Positions 33,601 through 47,095 are shown, counted from the stretch's first letter. The stretch is 64,000 bases of DNA from Schistocephalus solidus (GCA_017591395.1 WEDG01001030.1:124001-188000); one strand, 5' to 3'. Program-made: numbers and translations. The notes: generated by a model from the sequence alone, not told the origin.

Positions 33601-36600
33601 TCCGGTTAACGAGGGATTATCAATATTTCGTAAATTTTGGCATTTTGCATGCGTTAGAATCTCTGCTGTAGACAACGGGATGGTTGCGTCTGGCCTACTA
33701 TTTTTCAGGGCCAGCCAGCCACAAGCAATGCACGGTTTGCAGATGATTTAGTCATCGAGCTTCATTAAATTTAAGGCTGAACCATGGAGCACCAAACCCA
33801 TTGTAATGATGGTAATGATAGCAAAAACTATTTGTTATGAATGTGCGTTCGGTGATCAGGTACCTGGCTGTGCTAATATGTTTCAAATACAACACGTTGC
33901 TACTGATCGCCTCTAGCCATCTTTTCAAAAGTACACTGCCAACTTTGGCGAAAATACTCCTCGGCAGACATAAAGGCACTGGTTGCCGGCGCCAAAATAA
34001 TGAAATGGCTGATTCATTGGTCGAAATTTTAAGCAAAAAAACGCACATTTATTCAGATCCTGCTCCTGCTGCTCGCATTTGCAAACCCTCATGTCTGATA
34101 TATGTGACCTTGAGCTACATTTGCGAATGGACGCCTATTTCCGTGTCCAAATACTAATTCAAACCTTAAAAATACTCCTACTCTTAAACCCTTACTCTCA
34201 TATTCCCATAGTTTAGCACAAGGCTATATTTTTACCCGGGTTGTTCCTGTTTTCACGTTTTACCAAATTAGTTTTCCTACCAGGATCGCAACTTGGCTTC
34301 TAAATAGACCATTTCCGAGTACTTATATTTCATATATAATAAAAGCCCGTTCTATTCTGAAAATCTTCCAGGTATAATGTTTCCATTTAATTCATGGTGA
34401 AGAGGCTAACCTTCCTCCAATATATTTTAAATACAAATATATTTAAGATTTGAGGTGTTTTGCAACATTTTGTGAGGTATCTTGTGCAAAGCCCGGATAA
34501 CTTAAAGATGGAGGCAGCTATGTGGAATATTAGCAGTCATACACTGTGCTTCAAATTTATGTTTTCGGGAAGAAAAAGATGGGACAAGAACTTTAATCGC
34601 CTGAACTTTCGGATTCCAGCTCGAACTCATCTCCGAAGCCAACATCCTATACGGGGAGGAATTTAATCATACTTAACTGAACTGTTTCAGCAATGGGTCA
34701 ACAGCTTATTGTATGCGGGTAGAAAGAAAGCGAACCATATTTCAAATGGAGCGGCTGACAACGAAATAAACCTCATGAAACATTTCCTTTTATATTTAAG
34801 CGCAAGTTTACTCCATAATCAATACCCATTTAACGAGTGTCTCCGGTTTCGTAACGCTGAACTTAAATTTAAAGTATCCGCGTATAAAAGCGTAGAGATT
34901 ACAGTTTTGGTGAGCGATCTGATTGGCAACGAGCCTCGTTTGTCTAGTAATCCTAATCGACAAGATCTGCTCAAGGTTGGAAATCATACCACGATTGTAA
35001 TATGGAAGTACACCATCTCAACGAAAATAAAATGTTTTGTTTTCAACGATCTCTGTAGTTTTTACTATATCTGATTTTCACAGCAAGTTCCTATAACTAG
35101 ACACGATTATGATAAGATAAAAAACCGATGTTTAACTTAATTCAAAGCACACAAACGCCTGGTAAATTAACCAGAAAGCACGCAGGGAATGCTGGGGGAC
35201 CAAGTAATGAGCCAAACCCAGGGTATTGGCAAAACCTGTGCTACCAGTAAGGTAAATAACTTTATAAATTAAATAAAATAAAAAATTGCCAAATGCGGTG
35301 GAAAATTTAACAATCTACGTCACTCCACGTCACCTGCATTTGAAAGTGCATGATTTCTACGTATCTTCAGTGATAGAACTGATCTATCTTCTACAATAGA
35401 ATGTAACTTTTAAAATGAAAATGCTTCAACATCCGATGAACAAACGACTTCGAAATTTCTAGCTCAAGACCCGCTCACCACACCGATTTTTCGGGTATTG
35501 GCCATTGGCTTCCAGTACCTTTTCCAGCTAAAGGAAACAGACACAGTCTCTTGGAAAGATTATTTTATTAGCCTTCACTATAGTTGCATCGAAATCAGTT
35601 ATTTCAAACCTTCCGGTAGGACATGAGAGTGGGGAATCCTCACTTCTATCTTTTAGCATGTACCTGTGCTGTGAATATAGTTCCACCTGCAACCTCTTAA
35701 TATCTTACTGGCTACCTGTTGGCAGTTTAATGAATAGTACACAGTTATTTTGCTGTGACTGAGAGAGGTTCATATAACCTTTCACTTTACGCCTAAAAAC
35801 CTTCAAAAAGAGAGCTTTACTCCAAGTTAACAATTAGCTTCTGAGGAAATTATAAGACATCAAGTTGTCAACTTGGCTTTTACCTAGAACCTGTGCTGTA
35901 AATATGGCTCCACCTGGAAGCCCCCTGGTATGCATGTAGCATTGCACATAATTTATGGAATGGTGAATATTCCCGTGTTTTAATCATAAACCTATCTTCC
36001 TGGAATCAAGCGTAACGTGGCATGTATAACGATGTATTCTTATTCCCCTGTTCCACTGGAAGCAAACAATAGTTTTAATTGGTTTTTGGATGCTGCACAC
36101 TCCCGATTAGAGTAAGTCGCTTTGGTGGATCGATTGGAAACCCCTTTTCTAAACTGTCTTTCAGTTAAGCTTCGTTTCTTAAGGTGTTGTAACATGAATG
36201 TCTGAATTTTCTTCTTTGAGTCAGACTGGCTATCACTATTACATCCGTTTAGGGAATCTAACACTAAAAAAACAACATTTTAATTATCATTTGCGGCAAA
36301 CCCTATATAAAATGTGTAAGAACGTAATATTCGATCCAACTCAGGGAAAAGTATATGTCAGCGTATAATATGTCACCACACGGCATGAAGCCATAACCCT
36401 AACTCTAACCCTAACTCATTAGGGTTAGCATTGTTTGCAGGTTAAATAAGGTCACACAATATTTCTTTAGTGGTAGGAGGACCGAAATGCGGATTCAAAT
36501 GGATACTATCCTAGCGGCGACTATAAGGAGGCCGTGGTAGTTGCAAAACTCATCCGTTTTACTTTGCTAATGAAAGAGTGCGCAGAGTGGGCCTCATTCT

Positions 36601-36734
36601 TACTCCCGTCCAGAGTCCAAGTAAAGGTGGGTCATGTCAGCTAGGAATGATATTGCACATACAGGTCAGCGTGAGGAAAAGCCATCGGATCTCGCAATCC
36701 CCACACTTTTTAGGCAAAACAGTATTGTCCGACG
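30685..36734. other. Long gene-free, AT-rich stretch
   Basis: No recognised gene, RNA or mobile element. A pyrimidine-rich acceptor-like tract ends near 32687 without a clear exon. A 33-base motif at 35662-35694 (acctgtgctgtgaatatagt...) recurs diverged at 35889-35922. Telomere-like words appear at 36391-36430 in both orientations (ccctaactctaaccctaac, then ttagggttag). Open frames of up to 121 codons (34709-35074) have no recognisable content. Confidence 0.35.
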
Positions 36735-36905
36735 CTAATAACCCGGCCGTGAACACTTATCCTAGCAAAAAAACGAAAAGGGTTAGGATTAAGTTGGCGC
36801 TCCTCTTTTCTACAATCCATAAAATTTTTATTATCACTGGTGTCTCCTTACTCGCTGACCCATCTTTTATTCCTTGTGTTCAGTCGCATATTATGTTCTT
36901 GCTAT
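36735..36905 (+). repeat. Dispersed family C repeat
   Basis: It contains aacccggccgtgaacactta, gggttaggattaagttggcg and actcgctgacccatctttta, then cagtcgcatattatgttctt. The same order of words occurs at 63528-63670 (plus) and 63055-63235 (minus), and in part at 38999-39090. The open frame across it is therefore unlikely to be a gene. Confidence 0.6.
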
Positions 36906-37871
36906 TCAATGCTTTAATGTTAAAACTTTACTTTTGAGACCATTCGTATGTCATCCTTTGATAGAAAATCCAACTGCACTGTTCGAGCCGCGATTGCCTG
37001 TCTGGAACATCACCGCATGACCGGGGACACAGATACGTCTGGAAGCGTTGTTTCCTCCATCTTTCGGGTATTTAATGAGTTGTAAATCACTGTTGCTGCG
37101 ATGATCATCGTCGGTAACTCTCACGCGATTTATTATAAGTTTGAATAGGTTGCATATGAGGCATAAGTGTTTGCAGGTTAGTCTGTTAAAGCATAAACCT
37201 TTTAAGTCCGACAAACAGTCCACGTTTTCATTCATATTCACCTTGAACTCCTTGGTATTAAGGTTCATTCTAGTGCTAAGGAATTAACTTCAAACTCTAA
37301 AAAGGTCCGCCCCTTTTTAAATCCTCTGACAAAGAACATTTTAGCATTGGCTTCTCCAATCAACAAACCTTTTCAGGCTTTGTTGCTAGAGTAACTTGAA
37401 GTCAAGTTATGAATGCCACTGTTCTTGGTGCAGGGCGTTGAGAAAATGGGCATTTTCGGTGTGAGTTCAAGAAGTTAAGACTGGATCATTTTGCTCACGA
37501 TTTGACAGTTTAGTCTGTCCTTAAATTTTACTGGTCTTCAAGGCAGTGAGAACCACGTGGGTCGACACACCAGCAGCCTAAAGACACTTCATCACTAAGA
37601 GACATCCAGACTTTCCGCAATTAACCGCCCATAACGGTCGGTGCAAGCCACCCCTAACCATCAAACTGGTACTCCTGGTGCTTAGACAGAGAGAGATAAA
37701 AATAAAGACACGTTTACGTTGGGACTGGGGTGGAGAGATAAACAGTGCCCTTGCGGTAGTTGCCAAACTCGGACGCTGAACCTGACCGTAAACACTGCTG
37801 CAGGACTTAGGCTGTCCCTCGACCAGAACAAGAGTGATATTTGGAACTTACGCAGACAATAATAAACACAC

Positions 37872-38003
37872 ATACCTCCATGCCAGAGATGTTTTTGAGT
37901 CACGCCCTGTGTCTCACTGCAACAGAGGGGATATTAAATACCTCCCTGCCAGATATGGTTTTTGAGTCACGCCCTCTGTGTCGCTGCAACAGTGGGATAT
38001 TAA
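37872..38003. repeat. Tandem duplication, 66 bp unit
   Basis: Copy 1 at 37872-37937 and copy 2 at 37938-38003 share atacctcc(a/c)tgccaga and tttttgagtcacgccct. Both end in a gggatattaa motif. They differ by a handful of substitutions. Confidence 0.85.
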
Positions 38004-38908
38004 GACGATAAGAAGCCTCCAAAACGAACTGTCCGGCTTTGAGTATGTGGGAAAACTAAATTGCAGTTAGACATGACTCACAGGCACATAAACACAAAGC
38101 TTGTTTTTCGTCCAGTGCCCAAGATGTTGACTCAAGTTATGGGAGAAGAACGTCCTGCGATCTATCCTGACGCCAAGTATAATTTTCATTTAGGTAATTT
38201 TATCATAAAGTATATATGAAGGCGTGCGCCACAGAAAGACAATGGTCAGCGGATTTGTTGATTTTTATCGTAACAGCAGACTCTAAAGGGTTCTAGACCC
38301 GGAGCAAAATAATAAAAACCTCACTTCCCATTTTGTCCTGCAATCATTATAATTGTTGGATGCCAGTGCTATGAGACTCCATATTTTGAACAACCGTAAC
38401 AAAACATTCTCAATCTCGGGTCAGTTAAAGCAGGGAACATGGAAGAAAAAGGAAGTACAAAACTGTGTAGTTCAGTCTTAAGGCAAAAAATCAAAGACTT
38501 CCACACTTTAACGACACGCTAACAGTTTTCACTTGAAAGGTTTCCAACTGACGGAACAGTAGCTTAAACTGAATAGAGGGGTGATAGTGAGGCTGAAGTG
38601 GCTCTTATCCAGAGGTGGCACTCTTCCAGAGGTGAACTCATAGCCGCTTCCACAGAAGATCACTACATGCGGTGGGGGGAAAAGCGAGTAGGACACGCGT
38701 AAACGGACCATTTAGCTAGGCCAGCTACTGCGCTCGCACCAACCTCTGATCATTCTGACAGCATCTTACCATCACAGCAATATGGTTGAGGGAGGATGGA
38801 GTGGTGTAAATTTCGTCAAAGTCTGCATCGTTATAACTGATTAATACGAAAGTCCTCGGTGTTGCGTCCATTCCCTGTGGCAGTCGGCAGATGTTGTCGC
38901 TCGTAAAG

Positions 38909-38950
38909 GGGCAGAGCGCTATATATCTATATGGGGCAGAGCGCCATATT
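38909..38950. repeat. Short direct duplication, about 25 bp
   Basis: ggggcagagcgc occurs twice about 25 bases apart, each followed by a (t/c)atat-rich stretch. It is a local slippage duplication without coding content. Confidence 0.6.
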
Positions 38951-38998
38951 GCCAGAAGCATCTAGCAGTAAAAAAGCTTGGCAAAGGAATGCTTGTGC

Positions 38999-39090
38999 GA
39001 TTCCCTAACCCAGCAATAAATGCTAACCCCAATGAACACAATGGATAGGGTTAACGCTAATTTTGGTATCAGGGTTAGAAATAGGGCCTG
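38999..39090 (+). repeat. Dispersed family C repeat, partial
   Basis: cctaacccagcaataaatgc, then taaccccaatgaacacaatg and gatagggttaacg, match the start of the copy at 63528 (ctaacccggcaacgaatgct, aaccctgacgagcacagtag, ataggattagg). Confidence 0.6.
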
Positions 39091-40766
39091 CTTTCCTCTC
39101 ATAAAGCAGATTTTAAGTCTTCTTTGTTAACAAAAACGCTTCTGCTCTTCAAATAAGTTCAACAAATAAAATACAAAAGTGTGCCTTATCAGCCACTGAA
39201 ATTTCAATCTCGACAATTCAGGTATTCGGCTATCGGCTGTCTAAAGTTCATCTGCATGCCCGGCCTGTCCATATCTTTCCCATAATATAGTATCGGTTAC
39301 CTCCTGTTTGCGTTGAAGGGTTCATAATTTCCCTTTTCCCTTATTTTTGACCTCTCAGCTGTCTGACTAAATGTTTTAGCAATCGCAGTATTGCAAATAG
39401 AAAGCCCGTTGAAGCTGCTATTTGAATATCACAGACTGCAATTGGCTCATCAGAAATCTGATTTTCAGAACGCAAGATAGGCTGGGGGTTCCGTCTCTCA
39501 CTATGCTTTGACTCATACTCATTGAGCAGGCTATTGTTCCACTTAAAAACCAAACGAAACCTCACGAAACTCCCGGTTGGATAACCACATGATTGTCCGA
39601 AGCATGTTCTTTCGTGTTATTTACTGAACAGTATCGTATTAATTGGGAGTCTATCGATTCTGTTTTGGTGGCCGACCGCGTGACTAATCGAAACCATCAT
39701 GCTGCCTCGTTCGGCTTGACAAAATATATTGTCCTCAGCTCACGTATTTTCACCTGTTACAGTCATTCTGGAGTCAGGTTAAAAAAGTTGGCCGGACCCA
39801 ACAGAGATTGTTTGTTTTTCCTGAGACTCTTGTCAAGGGAACTTGCATGCACCGTATTTACAAACAGTACATAACTTCAAAGATTTAGTGTCCCTGAACT
39901 GGAGCCTGGAAATTGCGAAGATGCCAGCAATGATAAACCATTAATCACTGTCGCAAAACATACATCCTCTTCTTAACGCACGCTCGATCTCAGTGCGTAT
40001 GAGCTGGACCAAGGTAACCTATACGTACCCATTATAACGCATGATACATGATAAACATTTGGTCATTCAAAAGCTAATGCGTACGAGCTGAGCTTCTTTC
40101 ATTGGCCTACGCACTCAGCGAGCTGTAATTTGGGCAACTAAGTGGATTTGTTTTGTAAGTAGCACCGGTTTCTCGAGGGAACTAGTCCGAAACCTTCAAG
40201 AAGTCAACGTTGGCGAACGTACGTTTTTGATTATGTATCGTCAGGTCTGTAAAAGACATAAGGGATAATAGATATACAAGAGTTTAAACCACCAACAAAA
40301 AGTAGGTGTCAGGGAAGGGGTTGAGGGCGTTCAGATGTCCATTTCTGTCGGGCGCTTAGGCAAGGGGATGAGGAGGGAGAAGGCGTGGTCTGAAAATCAC
40401 CTACGTCTCGCTCTCTTTGCTGTACCTGGATGGGGCAGGTGTAAACACGCATGTCAGGATCATCTTCGGCCAAGGGAGCCTTAGGGCCTATACGAACACT
40501 TTATGCGAGCACAAATTAGAGTTGGCTAGCCGTATGGCCACTGCCTCTGCCCCTGCCACAGGAATTTGGAGCGTCTAGCTGGCCCGGAATGACTGAGTAA
40601 CGTCTACTCTGTGGCCACTGTCAACCAGAAGGACCAAAATTGTACTCTAGACTTTTTAATGTCTTGATTTAGCCAGGAAGGATGGTGCTCTCACATCCGT
40701 TTCGATAGTATGAAAAATTATGTTCCAGCGCCCTATCACTCTGTAGCTTAGCTTCTGCTACCTTCA
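39091..40766. other. No gene recognised; GC-richer patch at 40300-40620
   Basis: A patch of higher G and C content without stops long enough to suggest an exon. It may be part of an unrecognised repeat. No domain or RNA feature seen. Confidence 0.3.
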
Positions 40767-40890
40767 ACTTGCGGAAGTCGCGTTGCATCTGGCAATGATT
40801 AAACTCAATGATTAAAACTCAATGATTAAAAACTCAATGATTAAACTGAACTTGCGGAAGTCGCGTTGCATCTGGCAATGATTAAACTCA
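40767..40890. repeat. Tandem duplication, 83 bp period
   Basis: acttgcggaagtcgcgttgc followed by atctggcaatgattaaactc occurs at 40767 and again at 40850. Between them tcaatgattaaaa is repeated three times with small length changes, a slippage signature. Confidence 0.9.
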
Positions 40891-41283
40891 TCAATTTCTA
40901 TGAACTCCTTTGCAAAGATCATGCTCAAGGCTTTGGGCCACGGCCTCGTCTTTGATAAACCTTTTGCATTTTAATAATTATTCATACGTCGTTCAATTTT
41001 TTAATCATTTGAAAACAATAAGCAATATTTCACCTACATATTAGCCTAGTCCACAGTTATTAGAACCCATGGAATAGCGATAAGATTGAACGTTTTCCAG
41101 CTTACCACTTTTTAAAATCAAAATATTCATCGGACAACTAGTCGAACAATGTCTTCCAAATGCTTTCAGGCAGGCCCCGTATTTGTATAACTTCATTATT
41201 TAATACTGCAGTAGAACACCCTTGCATTAAACTCTTCTATGTATGAAGGAAATTCTGTCCAAAGTAAGGAATGTCTGTGTGAC

Positions 41284-41400
41284 CCTAATCATCAAACAAT
41301 GAATGCTTACCCTAACAAGCATAATGAATATGTTTATTGTGTTTATTCGGTTCACCATTAACGTTAGGTCTATGGCTAGGTGTGGGTGTAGGGGTACGTG
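41284..41400 (+). repeat. Possible diverged family C copy
   Basis: Words such as gaccctaatc, aatgcttaccctaacaagca and taacgttaggt follow the order seen in family C, but similarity is weak. Confidence 0.35.
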
Positions 41401-42447
41401 AATATTCAGGCGTATAATAGGTCTAATTCAGTGCTAAAAACCAGCTCACTTGAACAATAACGGTAAGCATATAGATTTATTTTTATTGCCAATGAGTTAC
41501 CGCCCTATTACGTCCTTTAAACTGTCCTAACCCCAATTGCCACTGTTTCCTTATTACATTCCTATATATCAATTAGATTTGTTATGGTGGTCGTAAAAGC
41601 ATTTTGTGCCAGGACAACGACGGTTTAGTGGTGGGCATTAAATAGGTTATGCATAGGCTTGAGCATCAGTAAATTACAGGATGTTGTTAACCTGCTTACA
41701 AAAAGAAAATGCACACACCCTTTCCTAAAAAAAGCATTCAAGACTCTTTAGGAGCCTAAAAACTGAAACCTATGGAGAAACTATGTGACACCGAATAGTG
41801 CTACTGTAGCGTTGTGAATTTCGAGCTAAAGTTCCGTTATTTGCGCTTGCATGCATGTGGTCGAGGGTTGCTGGTCGTTGCTGTCGTTGGTGAATCACTT
41901 TGTGCATTTCGGACGAGCTTTGGTCCTCGCTTTGGTTCTCTTTATGCCCTGCTCAAGCAAAGAGTTTAATTCTAAATGTTCCAAGCAAGCAGGTGACTGT
42001 GTGCCCCATTTAAATATATGCTTCCCGCAGGGTTTTCTCCTCCTGACTCTCATGTGTGGGAATTTGTGATTACGAGCATTAGACTTGTAAATCCAGTCTT
42101 GAAGATTCAGGAGTTGCTATGTAGCAACTCTTCAAACTTCCACACTCAAGGTACATTAACCAGTACTTAGTAGTTGTGAAGTCGAGGCAACCAATCTCGC
42201 TTAAATTGTCAAAATACACTTTATCCCGAGCGTATTTTGATGCGTTAGAGGGAAACACGCAATCAGAAATTATGCGTTAAAGATGATGGAACACCCACCA
42301 AAGTCTTCAAACGAGAAGCTTCTACCGATGAACCAGAATTTCAGACAATCATACTACCTTCCATCTTGAAAAAGCCCTGGTAAGAGAGTGTCAAGTTGTC
42401 ATTTATTTTGATGTTAGAAAACTGGGATTACTTTTCGGTGAAGGAAG

Positions 42448-42694
42448 GCACACTTGATTTCCAGAAACGAAAGTTATAAATAAGAAAATTTGACAAAATA
42501 TTCATTTATTACCTTTGTTTGGCAGCTTAAATTTATAATGAAACTACAAAAAAGTCGTACTCCGAAAACATTTGCTGACAGCACACTTGATTTTCAGTAA
42601 TAAAAGTTATAATTAAGAAAATTCAACAAAAATACTCATTTATTGCCTTTTCATTGAAGTTCAAATTTATAATAAAACTACAAAAGTTGTACTC
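42448..42694. repeat. Tandem duplication, 133 bp period
   Basis: gcacacttgatttccag...(aaagttataaataag) at 42448 recurs at 42581 as gcacacttgattttcag. Both copies continue with attcatttattacc-like sequence, aatttataat(g/a)aaactac and g(t/c)(c/t)gtactcc. The copies are clearly diverged but collinear over about 115 bases. Nothing is coded. Confidence 0.85.
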
Positions 42695-45434
42695 CTCTGA
42701 TTTACAACTTTATTTATTTAGAAGGAGCCTTTACTCGATGCTCTAAGTCCCCTGAAATCTGCTCAAAACACAACCATATTTTAAAGAAATTATAATGTTT
42801 TTTGGATAAAAATGTTGGCTTCCATCAGAAACGTGAATGAAACCGTGAACTTGTTGTTAAGACATAGCTGTCTCAATTAGTTTGGAGGTCACATCTGCAA
42901 GGAACTTGCACATTGTAATCAATGCACTATACGAATGCATTGGATTCTCCGAAACGAAGTATACCATATAAATATGTCCTTTGATTTGCAATTCATTTCT
43001 AATTGAAGAAGCATCCAAAAAGGACAGATCTCTATTCAAAAAAATGTTGGCTTTACATGAACATTAAAATTAATTTAAGGATACATTATAATTTTCTTTA
43101 AGTTCCAAGGAATGACATTAAACAGGTGTTTTGGTTAGATTTTAAATGGCATGTTATGATAATTAGCTAAACATAAGCTTGGAGTTTAGTTTCATTTGCA
43201 TAAAGTTACTTCTTAAAAACTCTATACTACCAGGTGGCCTATGAATCAATTTCATTTAAGTTTCCTTACACTCACTCCCATTATTTCTAGCTGACCTAAA
43301 AAGTAATTGATCATTTTCCAAAATTGTTTTTCGATACAATGCATAAAATTAACTTTCATTCTATCCTTGTACCTGAACCAAATTTTGAAAAACCAATATC
43401 TTAATGCAAAACAAAGTTAAAAGCGCCTCTTTGTTCCTTTTTATTTGAGATATTTCCTAAAAGATAGAATTCGTGAATTCGAAACGAGAATTGTTCTCGG
43501 TATTTACCCAGCTGTCTTGCTATGTATTGAAATTGTGTGAGTCAAATAAAAACTGAGCTTAATCAAAGCACATTATTGTTATTTGACCCACTAATTGCTG
43601 ATACTGCCTCCCCATCTACACTCGTCAAACCGAACTATTTTGGAAGCAAAAATCCTATAAATGTACGAAAGCTCGAATGATACTTATGAGCGGTTTTAAC
43701 GGAAGTTATCATACCTTGTATATTTATCTGCTTTCTAATAACAAAACTTAATTTAGCGCACAGCTTTATTATTTAGGTAAAAATGTACAAATACTTGTAT
43801 GCCAGGGCATGCCAGTATAAATGAACAGTTTCCTTTGGTGAGAATGATAATACGAGTTCCATTTAGTGGTTGCGAATAAGCAGTTGCGCTCGCTGGAATA
43901 ATTATTTTATTCTCCAGGCATCCATGATGCACAGATGGTTGCAGAGAAGGCTGCTAGTTTTACGATAATTGCATCTTATACATGCCGTTCCTCTGCTACC
44001 TCCATCACCCTTATCTCCACCTGTTTTTACGGATGGTTTTAAAGGGAAACCAAAAACCTTCGAATAATACATCTATGTTTCCAGCGTTTGCATTACCTTC
44101 GTGCCGTCTCGCATATTAAAAAGAATGAATTGGTTGTTTTGCGACCTTTTGTTAGAAACATAATTATTTCTCCTTTATTCTGGTTTAACGTATCTCATAG
44201 TTGACTGAAATTAAAGAGCCACAGGGCAACACTAGGATCAATACACACTAATCGCGTGGTGATGCCTTCTCCGTGTTGTCCTGTTGAGCGCCCGAAAATG
44301 TTTTTATAAGAATTAAATAGATCGACACAAATCCTTCTGGGCCTGTAAATAACCTATTTATGTAAACTTACCAAGCTTGTTTCTTTTTCCTCATCCGCAA
44401 CAATCAATCTAGAAAAGGCAAAAGAGCCAGATAACTAAACGCTACGGTTTAAGCATGTTCAGATGGATGCGTCTACAACAGATCAGGTTGGTCATGGTCA
44501 ATTTACACAACAAACACACTAATAAAATCAGCCATTTTTAATTACATTATTTTTTGTCTAAAAATGCCAATTTCATCCTCATCCTTATTAGCATCGTCAC
44601 AAAATTCCTCGCTAACAAACAAAACCTTAAGGTAAGGTTCGAGTCCATTGACGCTTTTGTGAAGCTTTTATTTTCTTGTTCCAGGATTTTTTTTCTGATG
44701 CTGTTGTATGAAACATTTTAATGTTCTTTAGTCCTTGTGCACAAATTATATTCATTTAATAATTTTGCTGACATCGCATCCTACTATTTCGTTCATTTTC
44801 TTTCATTTTAAACGCCTACTTTATTTCGGGATTCTTAGAGCCAAGTGCTAGTATTTTTCCTGTTGCAGGCCCTCCTTAAGTGACTTGTAGGCAAGAATTA
44901 GCAACCAAAAATATTCTCTTCATGTTGTTGTCCATTCCTTTTTCCGAAAGGAACAATTTCAGCAGCCAATGCGCATTGACTCGAAAATTAAATTAATCCG
45001 AACAGAAAGCATACTCTCTGAAAGAAACAATACTTTCGTTCACCCAGCATACTTCCTTCCAGGTCAATAGTGTTGTTTTGGGTAGTCGATGTCGTTAACC
45101 TTTCAACCTTGCAGCTGATACCGCCGGATTTTTCGACGCAATGCACTTCCGCAGCATCACAAATTTCTCCGATGAAACCTGACGGAAATTGATCTTGGTA
45201 TAAGTGCTTGATGGTACAAGCCGTAGGATGAGAATGCAGTTAAGGTATTTTAAAAAGCTGATCGTGGAAACGACCATGATTTTTTTCTCCCTGAGAGCTC
45301 ACATCTAATGACAAGCAATAATGGAACAGATGGAGGGGATAAAGATTTTGACAGGTTTCCGATGGCCGTTTTGACTTGGGTTAAAAATCCAAGCCTATCC
45401 AACAAGTGGTTGTGATTAGCCTGGCTGAGAGCAG
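42695..45434. other. Gene-free, AT-rich stretch
   Basis: No recognised genes or elements. The open frames at 42857-43039 and 45095-45277 (minus) have no recognisable content. Confidence 0.35.
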
Positions 45435-45486
45435 AAAATCAGAAATGGTTAGTCAAAAATCAGCAAAATCAGAAATGGTTAGTCAA
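45435..45486. repeat. Tandem duplication, 30 bp period
   Basis: aaaatcagaaatggttagtc begins at 45435 and again at 45465, separated by aaaaatcagc. Confidence 0.9.
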
Positions 45487-45849
45487 GCCAATCTTTAAAG
45501 GTGAGGGTTTTGGTAGGAAAATCAGAGAACTTGCTCACTGGAACAGATTTGATGTTGTGCCGATGTTTCGGAGAGATTAACCGGCTGTCCATTTTCAAAG
45601 TATTTACTGCCATCACCGATGAGAGTTTTGAATGAATGACCAAAATTATCGGCTCTGGACTAAATGATTTTTTCTCATTCACAGCCTTGACCTTTCTACG
45701 GATGTTAACATGGCTTGAAATCCTCTAGTGTTGCGTATTGTCACCTCAGCGAAGAGTTCTTGTACGCCTCTTTCGGTGGGTTCGCCACGGGGCCATCTTC
45801 GCTCACATTTCTTAAGTCCGATATGACCATCTTGCCCTGCCCTTTATGC

Positions 45850-46655
45850 ACATAATGATGCAGGACTTAATACGTCACAGGACGGTCCACATGGTCGCTG
45901 GTAGTGTTTGCATCTAAGTACTATGCCTCAAGCATCAGTCGTTTGGCTTTTTGGAGTCGAATGTCAAAAGTATGGTTGTTCTCTACAATATGGGTTACAA
46001 GCTGTGGGGTTGTGTCTAGCTTCCTAGCCATCAGTGTATACTCATGTAGGTGGGTTTGCAATTTTCTTCCAGTTTCCCCGACGTAGTTGCAGTCCCCAAT
46101 CATTACAACATATTTAGTAGGTATCCGCAGAGGTTTCGGAAGGGGCAGTGGGATCTTAAGTTGTATTTTACGGGGCAAATCGGCGTCTGGAGTCGATGAT
46201 TTATGCCAATTTTGGCGGAAAATAAGAGCCGAGAGTGCCTCAGGAACTCCTCATATGTAGGGAATGGCACTCCAGACTTCAGGTTGCTGTTCATTTGACT
46301 GTCGTCTGTTCAATTGGCGCTTGCCTTCTTTGGTAAACGAGCTTGGTTATCCATTCTCTTGGAAGAGGTCATGAAGATAATGTCCTTCAGCTCTTTTGTC
46401 AGCTGACGTGCTGCAATAAATTCAAATTCTTTAAAATAGAGTTCGAACGCCCCTAAATTTGTGAGGCAAAGTGCAATAGCTGCTGAAGTGTACTATTTGC
46501 TTGTGCTGCTAGCATTTGTATATACTTTACTGTACTGTACTGCACTGTATACTGTATTTTGCAGTTATCTTTTTGCACACTGGTGCACAAGGACGTCGAG
46601 GAAGAGAAATTGGTTGTTTGTTTGAGCTTCCATTGTGAATTGGATATTCGGGTCA
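45850..46655 (-). pseudogene. Penelope-like element remnant, minus strand
   Basis: Reading down the minus strand, 46560-46650 gives PNIQFTMEAQTNNQF followed by LFLDVLV, the Penelope RT segment near its end. 46300-46420 is decayed and holds a short actgtactgtactg run near 46527-46556. 46100-46290 gives EVWSAIPYM and GVPEALSAL-like blocks in one frame. The GIY-YIG region at 45930-46120 reads YVVMIGDCNYVGETGRKLQT, then HEYT and HIVENNHTFD. The C-terminal end KAKRLMLEA reaches about 45922 and is followed by a stop. Several frame changes show it is dead. Confidence 0.8.
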
Positions 46656-46839
46656 AATGATGATGAAAAATCGAAAGCGTACGTTCGCCAAATTCGAGTT
46701 CTTAAGACTTCACTACTTCTTTAAAGTGCTCAATGTCAGATGTTGTTACCATGGCAAAAAACCTCATCGAACTAACGAGCCCAAAACTTTGTTTGATAAT
46801 TGGTGGAGACCAAGTGTTCTATCTGTTAAAAGACCATTT

Positions 46840-47095
46840 CAGCAATCAGACCAGGGGAAAAAAAGAGCCGAGCGAGTTTACCATCATGACCTCTTCCGAG
46901 ATAATGCAACCCCAAGCTCCTTTATCCAACGAAGGAAGCGCCGAATGAGCAGACTAATGAACAGGAATCGGAAATATGGAGGGCCATCACCTACATAAGA
47001 GGATTTTCTGAGACTGTCTCTTGCCAGAGTAGGCCTAGCCCATCGACCTTAGGTGAAAATTCGTCGCCGTGTGATGCAACCTAAATACAGACAGG
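46840..47095 (+). pseudogene. Penelope-like element remnant, plus strand
   Basis: From about 46860 the sequence aligns with the reverse complement of the minus-strand remnant at about 46250-46400: catgacctcttccgagataatgc against catgacctcttccaagagaatgg, then aacaggaatcggaaatatgg and ccatcacctacataagagga against the ATPYM-type block. The peptide pieces are HDLFRDN, FIQRRKRRMS and, in another frame, AITYIRGFSETVS. Similarity fades near atgcaacctaaata (47095), before the GIY-YIG core. The copy is broken at both ends. Confidence 0.7.

Noticed and set aside
36040..36264. Minus-strand frame of 74 codons rich in Ser and Lys
   Set aside because: Composition is protein-like, but no domain, no clear splice acceptor and a length common by chance.
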